A stretch of 64,000 nucleotides of DNA, from assembly GCF_007874125.1 (NCBI RefSeq), contig NZ_CP040128.1:682001-746000 (forward strand), written 5' to 3'. Shown here piece after piece: positions 8,977-18,093 of this stretch. The position numbers and the translations under genes are program-made. The notes below the pieces were generated by a model that had not been told where the DNA came from, did no database searches, and was given only the letters and a program-made list of their open reading frames with translations. The first letter of the stretch is position 1. Every line of letters starts with the position of its first letter. This DNA comes from Noviherbaspirillum sp. UKPF54 (GTDB taxonomy: Bacteria; Pseudomonadota; Gammaproteobacteria; Burkholderiales; Burkholderiaceae_D).

Positions 8977-9945
8977 ATGATGGCAAGAATCGAACAATCG
9001 ATCGAAGTCAATGTGCCTGCAAGCACTGCCTATGACCAGCTGACGCGGTTCGAGCACTATCCGCGCTACATGGACGATGTGGTGCAGGTACGCCAGCTCG
9101 ACGATACCCACCTGCACTGGCGCAGCAGGGCCGGCAATCTGGACAGGGAATGGGATGCCGAGATTACGGAACAAGTTCCGGAGCGCTGTATTGCCTGGCG
9201 TCACACCAGCAAGCCCCACTACACGGGTCGCATCGAGCTGCAGGCGCTGGCGCCGGAGCGCACCCGGATCACCGTGAGCGTCGACTGCGAGCACGGGGAA
9301 CAGCTGCTCGCGCAGCGCGGCGATGCCGCGCGCGCGGTGGCCGAGCGCGCCGCGCAGGGCCTGGCGCGCTTCCGGAAATTCATCGAGGAGCGGCCGCGGG
9401 AAGCGCAGCCACAGGAGGGAAAGCAGGAAGGGCAGCCAGCAGGGCAGCAAGCGCAGGAGCAGCCGCGCGCCGGCGAGCAATCCTGGCTTCCCCGCCTGAT
9501 GCAAATGTGGGATGAGCCGCTGACGATGATGCGCAAGATGTCGGAAGAAATGGACCAGCTGGTGGGGCGCTTCATGGCCCGGCCGGCTCAGCCCTTCAGC
9601 CGCGCGTCTACCCCAGGCGCCTGGGAGCCGGCGGTCGAGGTGGCGCAGGGCGCGGACAAGATGGTGATCTGCGCCGAGCTGCCGGGTGTGGGGCGCGACG
9701 ATGTGCGGGTGGAAATCAAGAATGACCGGGTCACCATCGAGGGCGACCGCCATCCGGCGCGGCAGGCACAGGAACTGCAACGCTCGGAACGCAACTATGG
9801 CCATTTTTACCGCGTCATCGCCTTGCCGGAAGGCGCCGAGCCGGACGCCGCCTCGGCCGCGTTGCGCGACGGCGTGCTGGAGATTACGGTGCCGGTGCCG
9901 GAAGGAGGGCGCCGCGCGCGCCGCGTCGACATCCGGCCGCAGTGA
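8977..9945 (+). CDS. START-like (SRPBCC) domain fused to Hsp20/alpha-crystallin domain
   Basis: A 322-aa two-domain protein. Residues 1-145 are a SRPBCC/polyketide-cyclase-like domain (IEQSIEVNVPASTAYDQLTR, FEHYPRYMDDV, then a C-terminal helix). A low-complexity Gln/Glu/Ala linker follows (about 146-175). Residues about 215-320 are a small heat-shock alpha-crystallin domain: WEPAVEVAQGADKMVICAELPG, the conserved YGHFYRVIALPEG, and ALRDGVLEITVPVP. The expected role is an ATP-independent holdase, possibly with a lipid-like ligand bound by the first domain. Two adjacent ATGs (8977 and 8980) follow an AAAGGAG site. The junction lies inside one continuous frame with no sign of a frameshift. Confidence 0.88.
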   Translation: MMARIEQSIEVNVPASTAYDQLTRFEHYPRYMDDVVQVRQLDDTHLHWRSRAGNLDREWDAEITEQVPERCIAWRHTSKPHYTGRIELQALAPERTRITVSVDCEHGEQLLAQRGDAARAVAERAAQGLARFRKFIEERPREAQPQEGKQEGQPAGQQAQEQPRAGEQSWLPRLMQMWDEPLTMMRKMSEEMDQLVGRFMARPAQPFSRASTPGAWEPAVEVAQGADKMVICAELPGVGRDDVRVEIKNDRVTIEGDRHPARQAQELQRSERNYGHFYRVIALPEGAEPDAASAALRDGVLEITVPVPEGGRRARRVDIRPQ

Positions 9946-10077
9946 GCGCCGCGCCGGCCTGTCCATGACCGTCTTTTACCGCATGCAAGGGAGTATTCAC
10001 GGAGTGTTCGCGCAGGAGATGCCCAAATCGAGACCATCACGATCTGGTACCTGATCATCGGTGCGCTGCTGATCCTG

Positions 10078-11328
10078 ATGGGGCTGGCCGGCTCGGTGCT
10101 GCAGCCGTTGCCGCTCAGCCCGGCCATGCTGTACCTGGTCATCGGTTTCGCGCTCGGGCCGTCGGGGGCGGGACTGGTGCGCCTCGATCCCTTCGTCCAT
10201 GCCGGCCTGCTGACCTTGATTACGGAAATCGCGCTGCTGATTTCCCTGTTCGCGGTCGGCTTGCGCCTGCGCGTCGACTTGACCAACCGCATCTGGTGGC
10301 TGCCGCTGCGCCTGGGCTTGCCCGGCATGGTGGTCACCATTTTCCTGCTGAGCCTGGCCGGCATGTATCTGCTGCGCCTGCCGGCCGGGGCGGCGGTGCT
10401 GCTGGCGGCGATCCTGGCGCCGACCGATCCGGTGCTGGCGTCGGACGTGCAGATCAAGGACGTGGGCGACCACGACCGTACCCGCTTCGCGCTCTCGGGC
10501 GAGGGCGGGCTCAACGACGGCACGGCCTACCCGTTCGCCATGCTCGGCCTGTGCCTGCTCGGCGTGCCGCAGGCGGCGCAATACGGCACGCCGGCGGCGC
10601 TGCCGCTGGCGCTGTGGGGAATCGTGGCGGGCGCCTTGAGCGGCTGGTTCCTGGGACGCATCGTGGTGTCGCTGGCGCTGTACCTGCGCAAACACTTCCG
10701 CCAGGCGCTCGGCATGGAAGAATTCCTGACGCTCGGCCTGATCGCGCTGTGCTATGGCGTGGCCGACCTGATCCACGGCATCGGCTTTCTGGCGGTATTC
10801 GCGGCCGGCGTCGCCATGCGCCACATCGAGCATCATGCCACCGGGCGCATGCCGCCGGCGCAGGCGCTGGGCGCGGTGCCGGTCGGCGAGGAGATCGCGG
10901 TCGCCACCGACCCGCAGAAGGCGCCGGCCTATATGGCGGAAACCGTGCTTGGGTTCAATCAGCAGCTGGAGCACATCGCCGAATTCGTGATGGTTCTGCT
11001 ACTGGGAATCATGTTGTCGGGCAGCGGCCTTTCCGGCGAAGGCGCGCTGGTTGCGCTCCTGCTGCTGCTGGTGATACGGCCGCTGTCGGCGGTGGCGGCG
11101 CTGGCCGGGACGCGCGGCGTGACGCGCCTGCAGCGCCGGCTGATGGCCTGGTTCGGCATCCGCGGCATCGGTTCGCTGTATTACCTGATGTTCGCGCTGC
11201 AATTCCCGTTGCCGCCGCCGCTGGCAGAGCGCCTGGTGCCGCTGGTGCTGACGGTGGTCGCGATTTCGGTGCTGGCGCACGGCATCTCCGCCACGCCCAT
11301 CATGGATCTCTACTACAAGCGACGCTAG
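10078..11328 (+). CDS. NhaP-type cation:proton antiporter (start uncertain)
   Basis: A 416-aa polytopic membrane protein of the CPA1 antiporter family, exchanging Na+ or K+ for protons. Typical motifs are LAPTDPVLASDVQ (about residue 119) with the transport Asp, and GEGGLNDGTAYPFAMLG. About twelve hydrophobic segments can be counted. The first ATG at 10078 lies in the middle of a first helix: about 18 upstream in-frame codons (QIETITIWYLIIGALLIL) look like the real N-terminus but have no start codon in that frame. A single missing base in the CCC run at 10021-10023 would join them to the ATG at 10019. This may be a frameshift, a sequence error or an unusual start codon. Confidence 0.85.
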   Translation: MGLAGSVLQPLPLSPAMLYLVIGFALGPSGAGLVRLDPFVHAGLLTLITEIALLISLFAVGLRLRVDLTNRIWWLPLRLGLPGMVVTIFLLSLAGMYLLRLPAGAAVLLAAILAPTDPVLASDVQIKDVGDHDRTRFALSGEGGLNDGTAYPFAMLGLCLLGVPQAAQYGTPAALPLALWGIVAGALSGWFLGRIVVSLALYLRKHFRQALGMEEFLTLGLIALCYGVADLIHGIGFLAVFAAGVAMRHIEHHATGRMPPAQALGAVPVGEEIAVATDPQKAPAYMAETVLGFNQQLEHIAEFVMVLLLGIMLSGSGLSGEGALVALLLLLVIRPLSAVAALAGTRGVTRLQRRLMAWFGIRGIGSLYYLMFALQFPLPPPLAERLVPLVLTVVAISVLAHGISATPIMDLYYKRR

Positions 11329-11333
11329 AAACG

Positions 11334-11630
11334 ATGATGACCGAACTGATAGGCTGGCTCAGCGCCGGCGTGCTGGTGCTGACCATTTCCCGCCAGGTCT
11401 ATTCGCAGTGGCGCAGCCGCAGCGCGCAGGGCGTGTCGAAATGGCTGTTCATTGGACAACTGATGGCATCGCTCGGCTTTACCGTCTATAGCTACCTGGT
11501 GGAAAACTGGGTATTCGTGTTCGCCAATTTCTTCATTTTCCTGACTGCCGTGGCGGGTGAGTACATTTACCTGCGCAACAGGCGGCTCGATGAAAGCCGC
11601 GCGCAGGGAAAGTCCCCGGCGCGCCGGTAA
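11334..11630 (+). CDS. small PQ-loop / SemiSWEET-like membrane protein
   Basis: A 98-aa protein with three hydrophobic helices (about residues 3-22, 34-56, 60-80), the size and layout of bacterial SemiSWEET/MtN3-like half transporters. The segment SRQVYSQWRSRSAQGVSKW matches the PQ-loop region after helix 1, although the Pro-Gln pair itself is replaced. Such proteins dimerise to move small sugars or other small solutes; the substrate here is unknown. Two ATGs in a row (11334 and 11337) begin 5 bp after the antiporter stop, so the two genes are probably co-transcribed. Confidence 0.72.
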   Translation: MMTELIGWLSAGVLVLTISRQVYSQWRSRSAQGVSKWLFIGQLMASLGFTVYSYLVENWVFVFANFFIFLTAVAGEYIYLRNRRLDESRAQGKSPARR

Positions 11631-11834
11631 CCGCCGATTTTAAAATTTACAAGCATCTGTATTTGTTACCGCGTAAGAAGGGGAAAGACACGCGGAAATG
11701 CATACCGGCACGCACGGCAAGTGCCATGCGCGGTCCGGGTACGTACCTTGCTTGGTTTCGCGACATCTGCGGGCCAAGGACTGGCCCGAGGCTGCCATCG
11801 TGTCCCCATCGTGCGGTCATCCCCGGAGGATGCT

Positions 11835-13562
11835 GTGTATACGCTCGGAATCAACGCTGCCTACCACGATTGTTCCGCCTGCCTCGTGCGCGACGGCGAG
11901 GTCATCGCCGCCGCCGAAGAGGAGCGCTTTACCCGCATCAAGCACGGCAAGCGGCCGGTGCCGTTCTCGACCTGGCAGCTGCCGTTCCATGCGATCGACT
12001 ACTGCCTGCGGCAAGCCGGCATCGCGCTGGCCGAGGTCGACCACGTCGCCTATTCCTACGACCCGGCGCTGTTGCTCGGCAAGTACGGCAAGCAGTCCAG
12101 CATCACGCTGCCGCTGGAGCCGTCGGCGCACGAGACAGAGTGGCTGTCGCCCTGGGACCCGTTGTTCCTGTCGTCCATCGTCAACGCGCCGCGCCAGCTC
12201 GCTTCCGGCGCGCCGCACCACCTGAAGAAGCGCTTTCGCGGCGTGCGCCACGACGGGCCCTACCAGTGGCATTTCGTCGAGCATCACCTGGCGCACGAAG
12301 CCAGCGCCTTCCTGGCCGCGCCGTTCGACGAGTGCGCGGTGCTGACCATGGATGGGCGCGGCGAGCGCGCCACCACCAGCTATGGCCTGTACCGCGACCG
12401 GCGCTACCGGCGCATCCGCCAGGTCGACCTGCCGCATTCGCTCGGCCTGCTGTACGAATCGGTGACCGACTACCTCGGCTTTCTGCATTCCTCCGACGAA
12501 TACAAGGTGATGGCGCTGGCGTCCTACGGCACGCCGGTGTACGCCGACCGCTTCCATGACATCCTGCAATATCGCGGCGACGGCGCCTACGAAGTCCGGC
12601 CGGCCGACTGGGCCGAACTGTTCGGCCCGGCGCGCGAGCGCGGCGCCGAATTCACGCAGCGGCACATGGATATCGCCTCGTCCCTGCAGGTGGCGCTGGA
12701 AGAAACGGTATTGAAGATGGCGCACTGGCTGCACGAGGAAACTGGCGCCGCCAACCTGGCGCTGGCCGGTGGCGTGGCGCTCAATTGCGTGATGAATGCG
12801 CGCCTGCGCGACCGCGGTCCCTTTTCGCGGGTGTGGGTGCAGCCGGCCGCCGGCGACGCCGGCACCGCGCTGGGCGTCGCGCTGTGGATCGACAGCCGGC
12901 AGCGTGGCGCAGCTGTCAATGAACGGCGCAGCTGGCACATGGAACATGCCTTCCTCGGGCCGGCCTACGACGACGGCGAGATCGAGGAAGTGCTGCAGCA
13001 ATCGAAGCTGCGCTACCGCCGCGCCGCCGACCTGTCGTCCGAGGTGGCGCAGCTGTTAATGGAAAACAAGGTGATCGGCTGGTTCCAGGGCCGCATGGAG
13101 TTCGGACCGCGCGCGCTCGGCGCTCGCTCGATCCTGGCCTCGCCGCTCGATGCATCGATGCAGCAGCGCCTGAACCAGATCAAGGACCGCGAGGATTTCC
13201 GCCCGGTCGCACCGGTGGTGCTGGAAGAGGAAGCCGCCGAATGGTTCGTCGACGGCGGCGTGTCGCCGTTCATGGTGTTCGTGTACGACGTGCGGCCGGA
13301 CAAGGCCGAGCGGATACCGGCGGTGCGCCATGTCGATGGTACCGCGCGCATCCAGACCATCAACCGCGCGCAGAACCCCCCATATTACGACCTGCTGCGC
13401 GCGTTCGCGCGGCGTTCCGGCGTGCCGGTGCTGATCAATACCTCGTTCAATACGCGCGGCGAACCGGTGGTATGCACCCCGCGCGACGCGCTCGCATCGT
13501 TTTGCACGACCCCGCTCGATGCGCTGGCGATCGGGAATTTCATTGTGGAGAAGAACGGGTGA
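11835..13562 (+). CDS. NodU/CmcH-family carbamoyltransferase
   Basis: A 575-aa O-carbamoyltransferase. The N-terminal YrdC/Kae1-like ATPase fold is recognisable from [15 protein letters not shown], the [13 protein letters not shown] segment, the metal-binding [10 protein letters not shown] and TMDGRGE. The C-terminal part has [20 protein letters not shown] and the final LINTSFN(T)RGEP motif of the family. These enzymes transfer carbamoyl from carbamoyl phosphate, through an adenylate, to sugars or natural products. I chose the GTG at 11835 because GGAGGA lies 4 nt upstream and homologues begin with this same motif. With the sugar-nucleotide enzyme downstream, a role in decorating a surface glycan is plausible. 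Confidence 0.92.
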   Translation: MYTLGINAAYHDCSACLVRDGEVIAAAEEERFTRIKHGKRPVPFSTWQLPFHAIDYCLRQAGIALAEVDHVAYSYDPALLLGKYGKQSSITLPLEPSAHETEWLSPWDPLFLSSIVNAPRQLASGAPHHLKKRFRGVRHDGPYQWHFVEHHLAHEASAFLAAPFDECAVLTMDGRGERATTSYGLYRDRRYRRIRQVDLPHSLGLLYESVTDYLGFLHSSDEYKVMALASYGTPVYADRFHDILQYRGDGAYEVRPADWAELFGPARERGAEFTQRHMDIASSLQVALEETVLKMAHWLHEETGAANLALAGGVALNCVMNARLRDRGPFSRVWVQPAAGDAGTALGVALWIDSRQRGAAVNERRSWHMEHAFLGPAYDDGEIEEVLQQSKLRYRRAADLSSEVAQLLMENKVIGWFQGRMEFGPRALGARSILASPLDASMQQRLNQIKDREDFRPVAPVVLEEEAAEWFVDGGVSPFMVFVYDVRPDKAERIPAVRHVDGTARIQTINRAQNPPYYDLLRAFARRSGVPVLINTSFNTRGEPVVCTPRDALASFCTTPLDALAIGNFIVEKNG

Positions 13563-13588
13563 TACGAAGGCTCTCCTATGCCGGGCGT

Positions 13589-13612
13589 CCCTCTCCCGTC
13601 TGCAGGAGAGGG
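13589..13612. repeat. short inverted repeat (8-bp stem, CCCTCTCC/GGAGAGGG)
   Basis: Arms 13589-13596 and 13605-13612 with an 8-nt loop, located between the carbamoyltransferase and the sugar-nucleotide enzyme. There is no T run, so it is a weak terminator at best. The sequence resembles the short dyads often scattered between genes of GC-rich proteobacteria. Confidence 0.5.
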
Positions 13613-13632
13613 CATCAACACGGGGCGCATCC

Positions 13633-14661
13633 ATGAAAGAAAACGACAGCAAACGCATCCTGGTCACCGGCGGCGCCGGCTTTCTCGGTTCGCACCTGTG
13701 CGATTACCTGCTGGCGAAAGGCCACGACGTGTTGTGCGTCGATAACTTTTATACCGGCAGCAAGCGCAACATCGCGCACTTGCTGGTGCATCCGCGCTTC
13801 GAGCTGCTGCGCCACGACGTGACCTTTCCGCTGTATGTCGAGGTCGATGAAATCTACAACCTGGCCTGTCCCGCCTCGCCCGTGCATTACCAGAACGATC
13901 CGGTGCAGACCACCAAGACCAGCGTGCACGGCGCGCTCAACATGCTGGGACTGGCCAAGCGCCTCAAGGCGAAGATCCTGCAGGCATCCACCAGCGAAGT
14001 GTACGGCGATCCGCAGATCCATCCGCAGGACGAATGCTACTGGGGTCATGTCAATCCGATCGGCTTGCGCTCCTGCTACGACGAGGGCAAGCGTTGCGCC
14101 GAAACCCTGTTCATGGATTACCGGCGGCAGCACAAGCTGTCGGTAAAAATTGCACGCATCTTCAATACCTACGGCCCGCGCATGCATCCCAACGACGGCC
14201 GGGTGGTCTCGAACTTCATCATGCAGGCGCTGGCCGGCCAGCCGCTCACCGTCTACGGCGACGGCGCGCAAACCCGGTCGTTCTGTTACGTCGGCGACCT
14301 GATCGACGGCCTGTACCGGTTGATGGAGAGCCCGGACGGCTTTTGCGGGCCGGTCAATCTGGGCAATCCGGTCGAGCACACGATGGTGGAGCTGGCCGAG
14401 CGCGTGATCGCCATGTGCGGGTCCGGCTCGGACATCGTCTTCCAGCCGCTGCCCAGCGACGACCCGGTGCGGCGGCGCCCCGATATCGCGCTGGCGCGCG
14501 ACATGCTGGGGTGGGAACCGGCGGTCGGACTGGCCGACGGCCTGGAGCGCACCATCGACTATTTCCGCAGGCTGCAGGGCGGCGGCGTGCAGGAGGAGGA
14601 AACGGCGCCGCCATACCTTCCGCAGGAGCACGCCATGCAGGAACAACGATTGCATGGCTGA
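13633..14661 (+). CDS. UDP-glucuronate decarboxylase-like NAD-dependent epimerase/dehydratase
   Basis: A 342-aa short-chain dehydrogenase-type sugar-nucleotide enzyme. The NAD site is [12 protein letters not shown] (residues 12-23). The pattern [16 protein letters not shown], the [12 protein letters not shown] segment, catalytic Ser/Tyr in [10 protein letters not shown] and the displaced SCYDEGKR with Tyr-x3-Lys, followed by [10 protein letters not shown], are all typical of UXS enzymes that turn UDP-glucuronate into UDP-xylose. The last 30 residues are a Glu-rich extra tail. It follows the carbamoyltransferase by 70 bp and likely feeds the same surface polysaccharide. Confidence 0.9.
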   Translation: MKENDSKRILVTGGAGFLGSHLCDYLLAKGHDVLCVDNFYTGSKRNIAHLLVHPRFELLRHDVTFPLYVEVDEIYNLACPASPVHYQNDPVQTTKTSVHGALNMLGLAKRLKAKILQASTSEVYGDPQIHPQDECYWGHVNPIGLRSCYDEGKRCAETLFMDYRRQHKLSVKIARIFNTYGPRMHPNDGRVVSNFIMQALAGQPLTVYGDGAQTRSFCYVGDLIDGLYRLMESPDGFCGPVNLGNPVEHTMVELAERVIAMCGSGSDIVFQPLPSDDPVRRRPDIALARDMLGWEPAVGLADGLERTIDYFRRLQGGGVQEEETAPPYLPQEHAMQEQRLHG

Positions 14662-14707
14662 GAGCCCGCATTCTTATTCCAGAAACGAGCCAATTCGAGG
14701 TGCCACC

Positions 14708-14896
14708 ATGATACGAAACCGATTGCCCTATGCCGCCGCGCTGCTCCTGTTCCTTGCCGCCTGCGGGCGCGAGGGCGACACGCCGAAGGGGCCGCCGCGG
14801 CCGGTCACTTCGATGCATTACGGCGGCGGCCACGCGACGACCGCGCAGCTCGACCTGGCGGCGCGGCCGGTGCCGCCGAGGCCCGGCCCGATGTAA
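14708..14896 (+). CDS. small putative lipoprotein
   Basis: A 62-aa protein. A hydrophobic signal ends in the lipobox LAAC (cysteine at about residue 19), followed by a short Pro/Gly-rich, probably disordered mature part of about 43 residues with no domain. It lies between the sugar-nucleotide enzyme and the FAD/Rieske oxidoreductase, 36 bp before the latter. The signal and position make it believable despite its size. Function unknown. Confidence 0.6.
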   Translation: MIRNRLPYAAALLLFLAACGREGDTPKGPPRPVTSMHYGGGHATTAQLDLAARPVPPRPGPM

Positions 14897-14931
14897 GCCT
14901 GGCACGCTGCTTTTCATTGCAGGAGAATCAC

Positions 14932-16527
14932 ATGGACCACCGTTCAGGAGATTGCGGCACCGGAGGCTTGTCGGACTACGCGGCAGGCGGTCCGCTGATG
15001 CGGCGCTCGATCTGGAACCGGGCGTCGGACGAGCTGACCTTCGCTCCCCTGGCGGCGGACCTGGAGGTGGATGTGGCCATCGTCGGCGGCGGCATCACCG
15101 GCATGACCACCGCCGCCCTGCTGGCGCGCGCCGGGCGGCGCGTCGCGGTGCTGGAAGCGGTGCGCGTAGGTTACGGCAGCACCGGTTATTCGACCGGCAA
15201 CCTGTACGCGACAGTCGACTCCTACCTGCACCGCCTGGCCGACAAGTGGGGCTGGGACAGGACGCGCCAGGTGGTGCAGTCGCGCCGCATGGCGATCGAC
15301 CTTGTCGAGCAGAATATCTTCGATTACCGCCTGCGCTGCCAATTCTTGCGCCAGCCCTGGGTCTTGTACAGCACCGATTCCTCGGCGCAAGACGATGAGT
15401 TGATCGAGCGCGAATACCAGGCCTGCGTGAAATGCGGGCTGGATGCGCGCGTGAGCAACGAGGCGCCGCTGCCCTACAGCATCAACAAGGCGCTGGTGGT
15501 GTCGCACCAGGCGCAGTTCCACCCGCTGCATTACGTGCGCCAGCTGGCCGCCGCGATTCGCTCCGAGCGCTGCCATATCTACGAAGGCACGCCGGTGGTG
15601 GAGATCGACCAGAGCCATGCGCTCGTGCGCACCGCGCAGCACACCGTGCGCGCGCAGCACGTGGTGATGGCGACCCACACGCCCAAGGGCTTCAATACGC
15701 TGCAGACCGAACTGGCGCCGTACCGCGAATACGCGGTGGCGGGCGCGCTCGCCGAAAAGCAGCTGTCCGGAGGGATTTTCTGGAGCGTCGGCGCGGAAAG
15801 GACTTCCACCCGTCTGGTCGAATACGATGGCCGTCCGCATGTGCTGCTGATCGGCGAGCGGCACAAGAGCGGCCAGCGGGAAGACACGGACGCGGCCTGG
15901 CGCAAGCTGGAGCAGATCGTGCGCGCGCGCTTCACGGTGCAGGCGGTCGAATACCGCTGGTCGGCACAGCATTATCGGCCGGCCGACGGCTTGCCCTACA
16001 TCGGCCACAGCATCGGCTCCAGCCACCTGTACCTGGCGACCGGTTTCGCCACCGACGGCCTGACCTACGGCACGCTGGCTGCCATCCTGCTGTCGGAACA
16101 GATCGCCGGGCGCAGCACCGAATACGACGAGCTGTATTCGCCGCGCCGTTTCACCCCGGTAAAGTCGGCCGGTAAATTTCTGAAAGAAAATTTGAACGTG
16201 GCCGGCTACTACGTCAAGGATTACATCAAGGGCGGCGAAGCCAGGGCGCTGACCGAAGTGCGCTGCGGCGAAGGCCGGGTGATCGAGATCGACGGCGACA
16301 AGCTGGCGGTGTACCGGGACGATGCCGGCGACCTGCACGCCGTGTCGCCGGTCTGTACCCACCTGAAATGCATCGTGCACTGGAACCGCGCCGAACGCAG
16401 CTGGGACTGCCCCTGCCACGGCAGCCGCTTCTCGCATGAAGGCGATGTGCTGGAAGGGCCGGCGCTGGCGCCGCTGGAACGGCGCACCATCGCCGGGCTC
16501 GACGCCACCGCGCCGAAGGCAGGGTAG
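14932..16527 (+). CDS. FAD-dependent oxidoreductase with C-terminal Rieske domain
   Basis: A 531-aa fusion protein. The N-terminal 400 residues are a DAO-type FAD oxidoreductase: the dinucleotide fold VDVAIVGGGITGMTTAALLA near residue 42, the ATRY-like GYSTGNLYATV, and the late FAD-contacting ATGFATDGLTYGT. The C-terminal 95 residues are a Rieske [2Fe-2S] domain with CTHLKC and CPCHGSRF as cluster ligands (Cys-X-His, Cys-X2-His). Electrons from an amine or similar substrate should pass from FAD to the iron-sulfur cluster, but the substrate is unknown. An AGGAG site lies 6 nt upstream of the ATG. The fusion is a known family in proteobacteria. Confidence 0.9.
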   Translation: MDHRSGDCGTGGLSDYAAGGPLMRRSIWNRASDELTFAPLAADLEVDVAIVGGGITGMTTAALLARAGRRVAVLEAVRVGYGSTGYSTGNLYATVDSYLHRLADKWGWDRTRQVVQSRRMAIDLVEQNIFDYRLRCQFLRQPWVLYSTDSSAQDDELIEREYQACVKCGLDARVSNEAPLPYSINKALVVSHQAQFHPLHYVRQLAAAIRSERCHIYEGTPVVEIDQSHALVRTAQHTVRAQHVVMATHTPKGFNTLQTELAPYREYAVAGALAEKQLSGGIFWSVGAERTSTRLVEYDGRPHVLLIGERHKSGQREDTDAAWRKLEQIVRARFTVQAVEYRWSAQHYRPADGLPYIGHSIGSSHLYLATGFATDGLTYGTLAAILLSEQIAGRSTEYDELYSPRRFTPVKSAGKFLKENLNVAGYYVKDYIKGGEARALTEVRCGEGRVIEIDGDKLAVYRDDAGDLHAVSPVCTHLKCIVHWNRAERSWDCPCHGSRFSHEGDVLEGPALAPLERRTIAGLDATAPKAG

Positions 16528-16589
16528 GGCGCCGTGGCATGGAGCTTGCGTGCGCGTCGGCTACGGATTCGATTCTCCCGCGATGAGAG

Positions 16590-17243
16590 ATGCATATAGA
16601 ACAAGTCACGATTGACGCCGATTCGATTGCCCTGGATGGCGTGTTGTGGCTGCCGGAAAACCACATCGGCGTGGTCCTGTTTGCCAGCTGCGGCGGCGGC
16701 AATCGCGTCAAGCCGCCCACCGACTATGTCGCCAGCGTATTGCGCGCCGCCCGCCTCGGCACCCTGTGGATGGAGCTGCTCACATCTGCGGAAAGGAGCA
16801 TGCGCGGCACGGTGGCCGATATCGGCAAGCTGGCCGGGCGCATGCAGGCCGCCTGCGAGTGGCTGCGGCAACACCAGGCCACGCGCGGTTCGCCGATCGG
16901 CCTGTTCGGCGCGAGTCATGCCGCCGCCGCCGCCATGCAGCTGGCAGCCGGTCAGGGCGCGCGCATCGCGGCCGTCGTGTCGCGCGGCGGCCGCACCGAC
17001 CTCATGGAACCGGCCACGCTCACGCGGATCGTCGCGCCGACGCTGCTGATCGTCGGCAGCCTCGACGACGGCGTGATCGCGCAGAACCGGACAGCCTATG
17101 CGGCGCTGCACTGCCGCAAGCGCTTCGAGATCATCCCCGGCGGCACGCATTCGTTCGACGAGCCGGGCAGCCTGGAAGTGATCGCCCGCCTGGCGCGCGG
17201 CTGGTTCCTGCGCTATGCCAGCACCGCCGAGCGCCACCTGTAG
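16590..17243 (+). CDS. alpha/beta hydrolase, dienelactone-hydrolase-like
   Basis: A 217-aa predicted hydrolase. The nucleophile elbow is GLFGASHAAAAA (Ser near residue 110). The late Asp is in LLIVGSLDDGVI and the His in IIPGGTHSFDEPG, a complete catalytic triad. The strand VVLFASCGGGNR should carry the oxyanion loop. It is close to the hydrolase encoded at 38788-39468 in this window, sharing VVSRGGR and TLLIVG, so the two are paralogues. The substrate is unknown. It converges with the N-formylglutamate amidohydrolase gene, leaving only 26 bp between stops. Confidence 0.85.
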   Translation: MHIEQVTIDADSIALDGVLWLPENHIGVVLFASCGGGNRVKPPTDYVASVLRAARLGTLWMELLTSAERSMRGTVADIGKLAGRMQAACEWLRQHQATRGSPIGLFGASHAAAAAMQLAAGQGARIAAVVSRGGRTDLMEPATLTRIVAPTLLIVGSLDDGVIAQNRTAYAALHCRKRFEIIPGGTHSFDEPGSLEVIARLARGWFLRYASTAERHL

Positions 17244-17269
17244 CGGCCTGTGGCGAGCTGCCGCGGCCG

Positions 17270-17992
17270 TCAGGCCGGCAGCGCCTGCGGCGCGGCGCTG
17301 CGCAAGGCTTCGAGGATGGCATGGCGCACCGCCCGCCAGTGCGGCGCGCCGTCCGCGCGCACGTGCTTCTGGTTGATCTCCAGTTCGATGCCGAGGTAGC
17401 GGTCGGCGCCGAAGCGCCGCCGCAGGTAAACCGTGAAACCGTCCGCCGTGCCCTCGTACGGATAATTCATGCGCGCCTTGAGCGCTGCGGCATAGACGTG
17501 CAGCGCCACGCGCCAGCGACGGCACAGCTCTACCTCCGCGCCGCGATCCGGGTCGTACAGCAGGCCGATATCGGCGTCGCGCACCTCGCCGTCCAGTTCC
17601 GGCGTGAAGCTGTGGCAGGACACGTGGACCACGCGCGCGCCGCCGTCGATGGCCTGCGCGATCATGGTTTCGGCCTTGTTGCGGTAGGGCTGGTAGTAGC
17701 GGGCGATGATTTCCTCGCGCAATTCCGCCGGCAGTGCGCGCGTGACTTCCGAAAACGCTTCCGGATGGCCGAGCGAGCGGTTCAGGTCGACCAGCAGGCG
17801 GCTGATGGTCGACACCAGCAGCGGCGCGTCCAGCAGCGACGACATCTCGCGCGCCAGGCGCAGCGCGCCGAGGTCGTAGCCGCGATGGGTATGCAGCAGG
17901 GCTTGCCGGTCGCGGAAGAAATCGCGGTAGCGCGAGGGGATGCGGTTGCCGGCGTGCTCGCAGGTGATGAGGAAATGGGTGGGGAAGGGCAT
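17270..17992 (-). CDS. N-formylglutamate amidohydrolase-family protein
   Basis: A 240-aa zinc-dependent amidohydrolase. The family signature TCEHAGNRIPSRY begins at residue 10, followed by HRGYDLGAL, the Arg/Asn segment LLVDLNRSLGHPEAF and the HVSCHSFTPEL zinc-site region. Classical members release glutamate from N-formylglutamate at the end of histidine degradation, but no hut genes are near. Here it is the fourth gene of a minus-strand cluster with GCS2 and RimK-like ligases, 101 bp after the GCS2 stop, so it more likely trims or hydrolyses the glutamyl/acyl product of that pathway. Confidence 0.88.
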   Translation of the reverse strand: MPFPTHFLITCEHAGNRIPSRYRDFFRDRQALLHTHRGYDLGALRLAREMSSLLDAPLLVSTISRLLVDLNRSLGHPEAFSEVTRALPAELREEIIARYYQPYRNKAETMIAQAIDGGARVVHVSCHSFTPELDGEVRDADIGLLYDPDRGAEVELCRRWRVALHVYAAALKARMNYPYEGTADGFTVYLRRRFGADRYLGIELEINQKHVRADGAPHWRAVRHAILEALRSAAPQALPA

Positions 17993-18093
17993 GGCGGTGA
18001 TGGATTAAACGCTCCTGTCCGAAATCGAAGAACCGCATTCCCCACGCCGGATGCAGGGGCTCCCGGCGCAGGGAGCAGCCGAGGGGAGAACAG

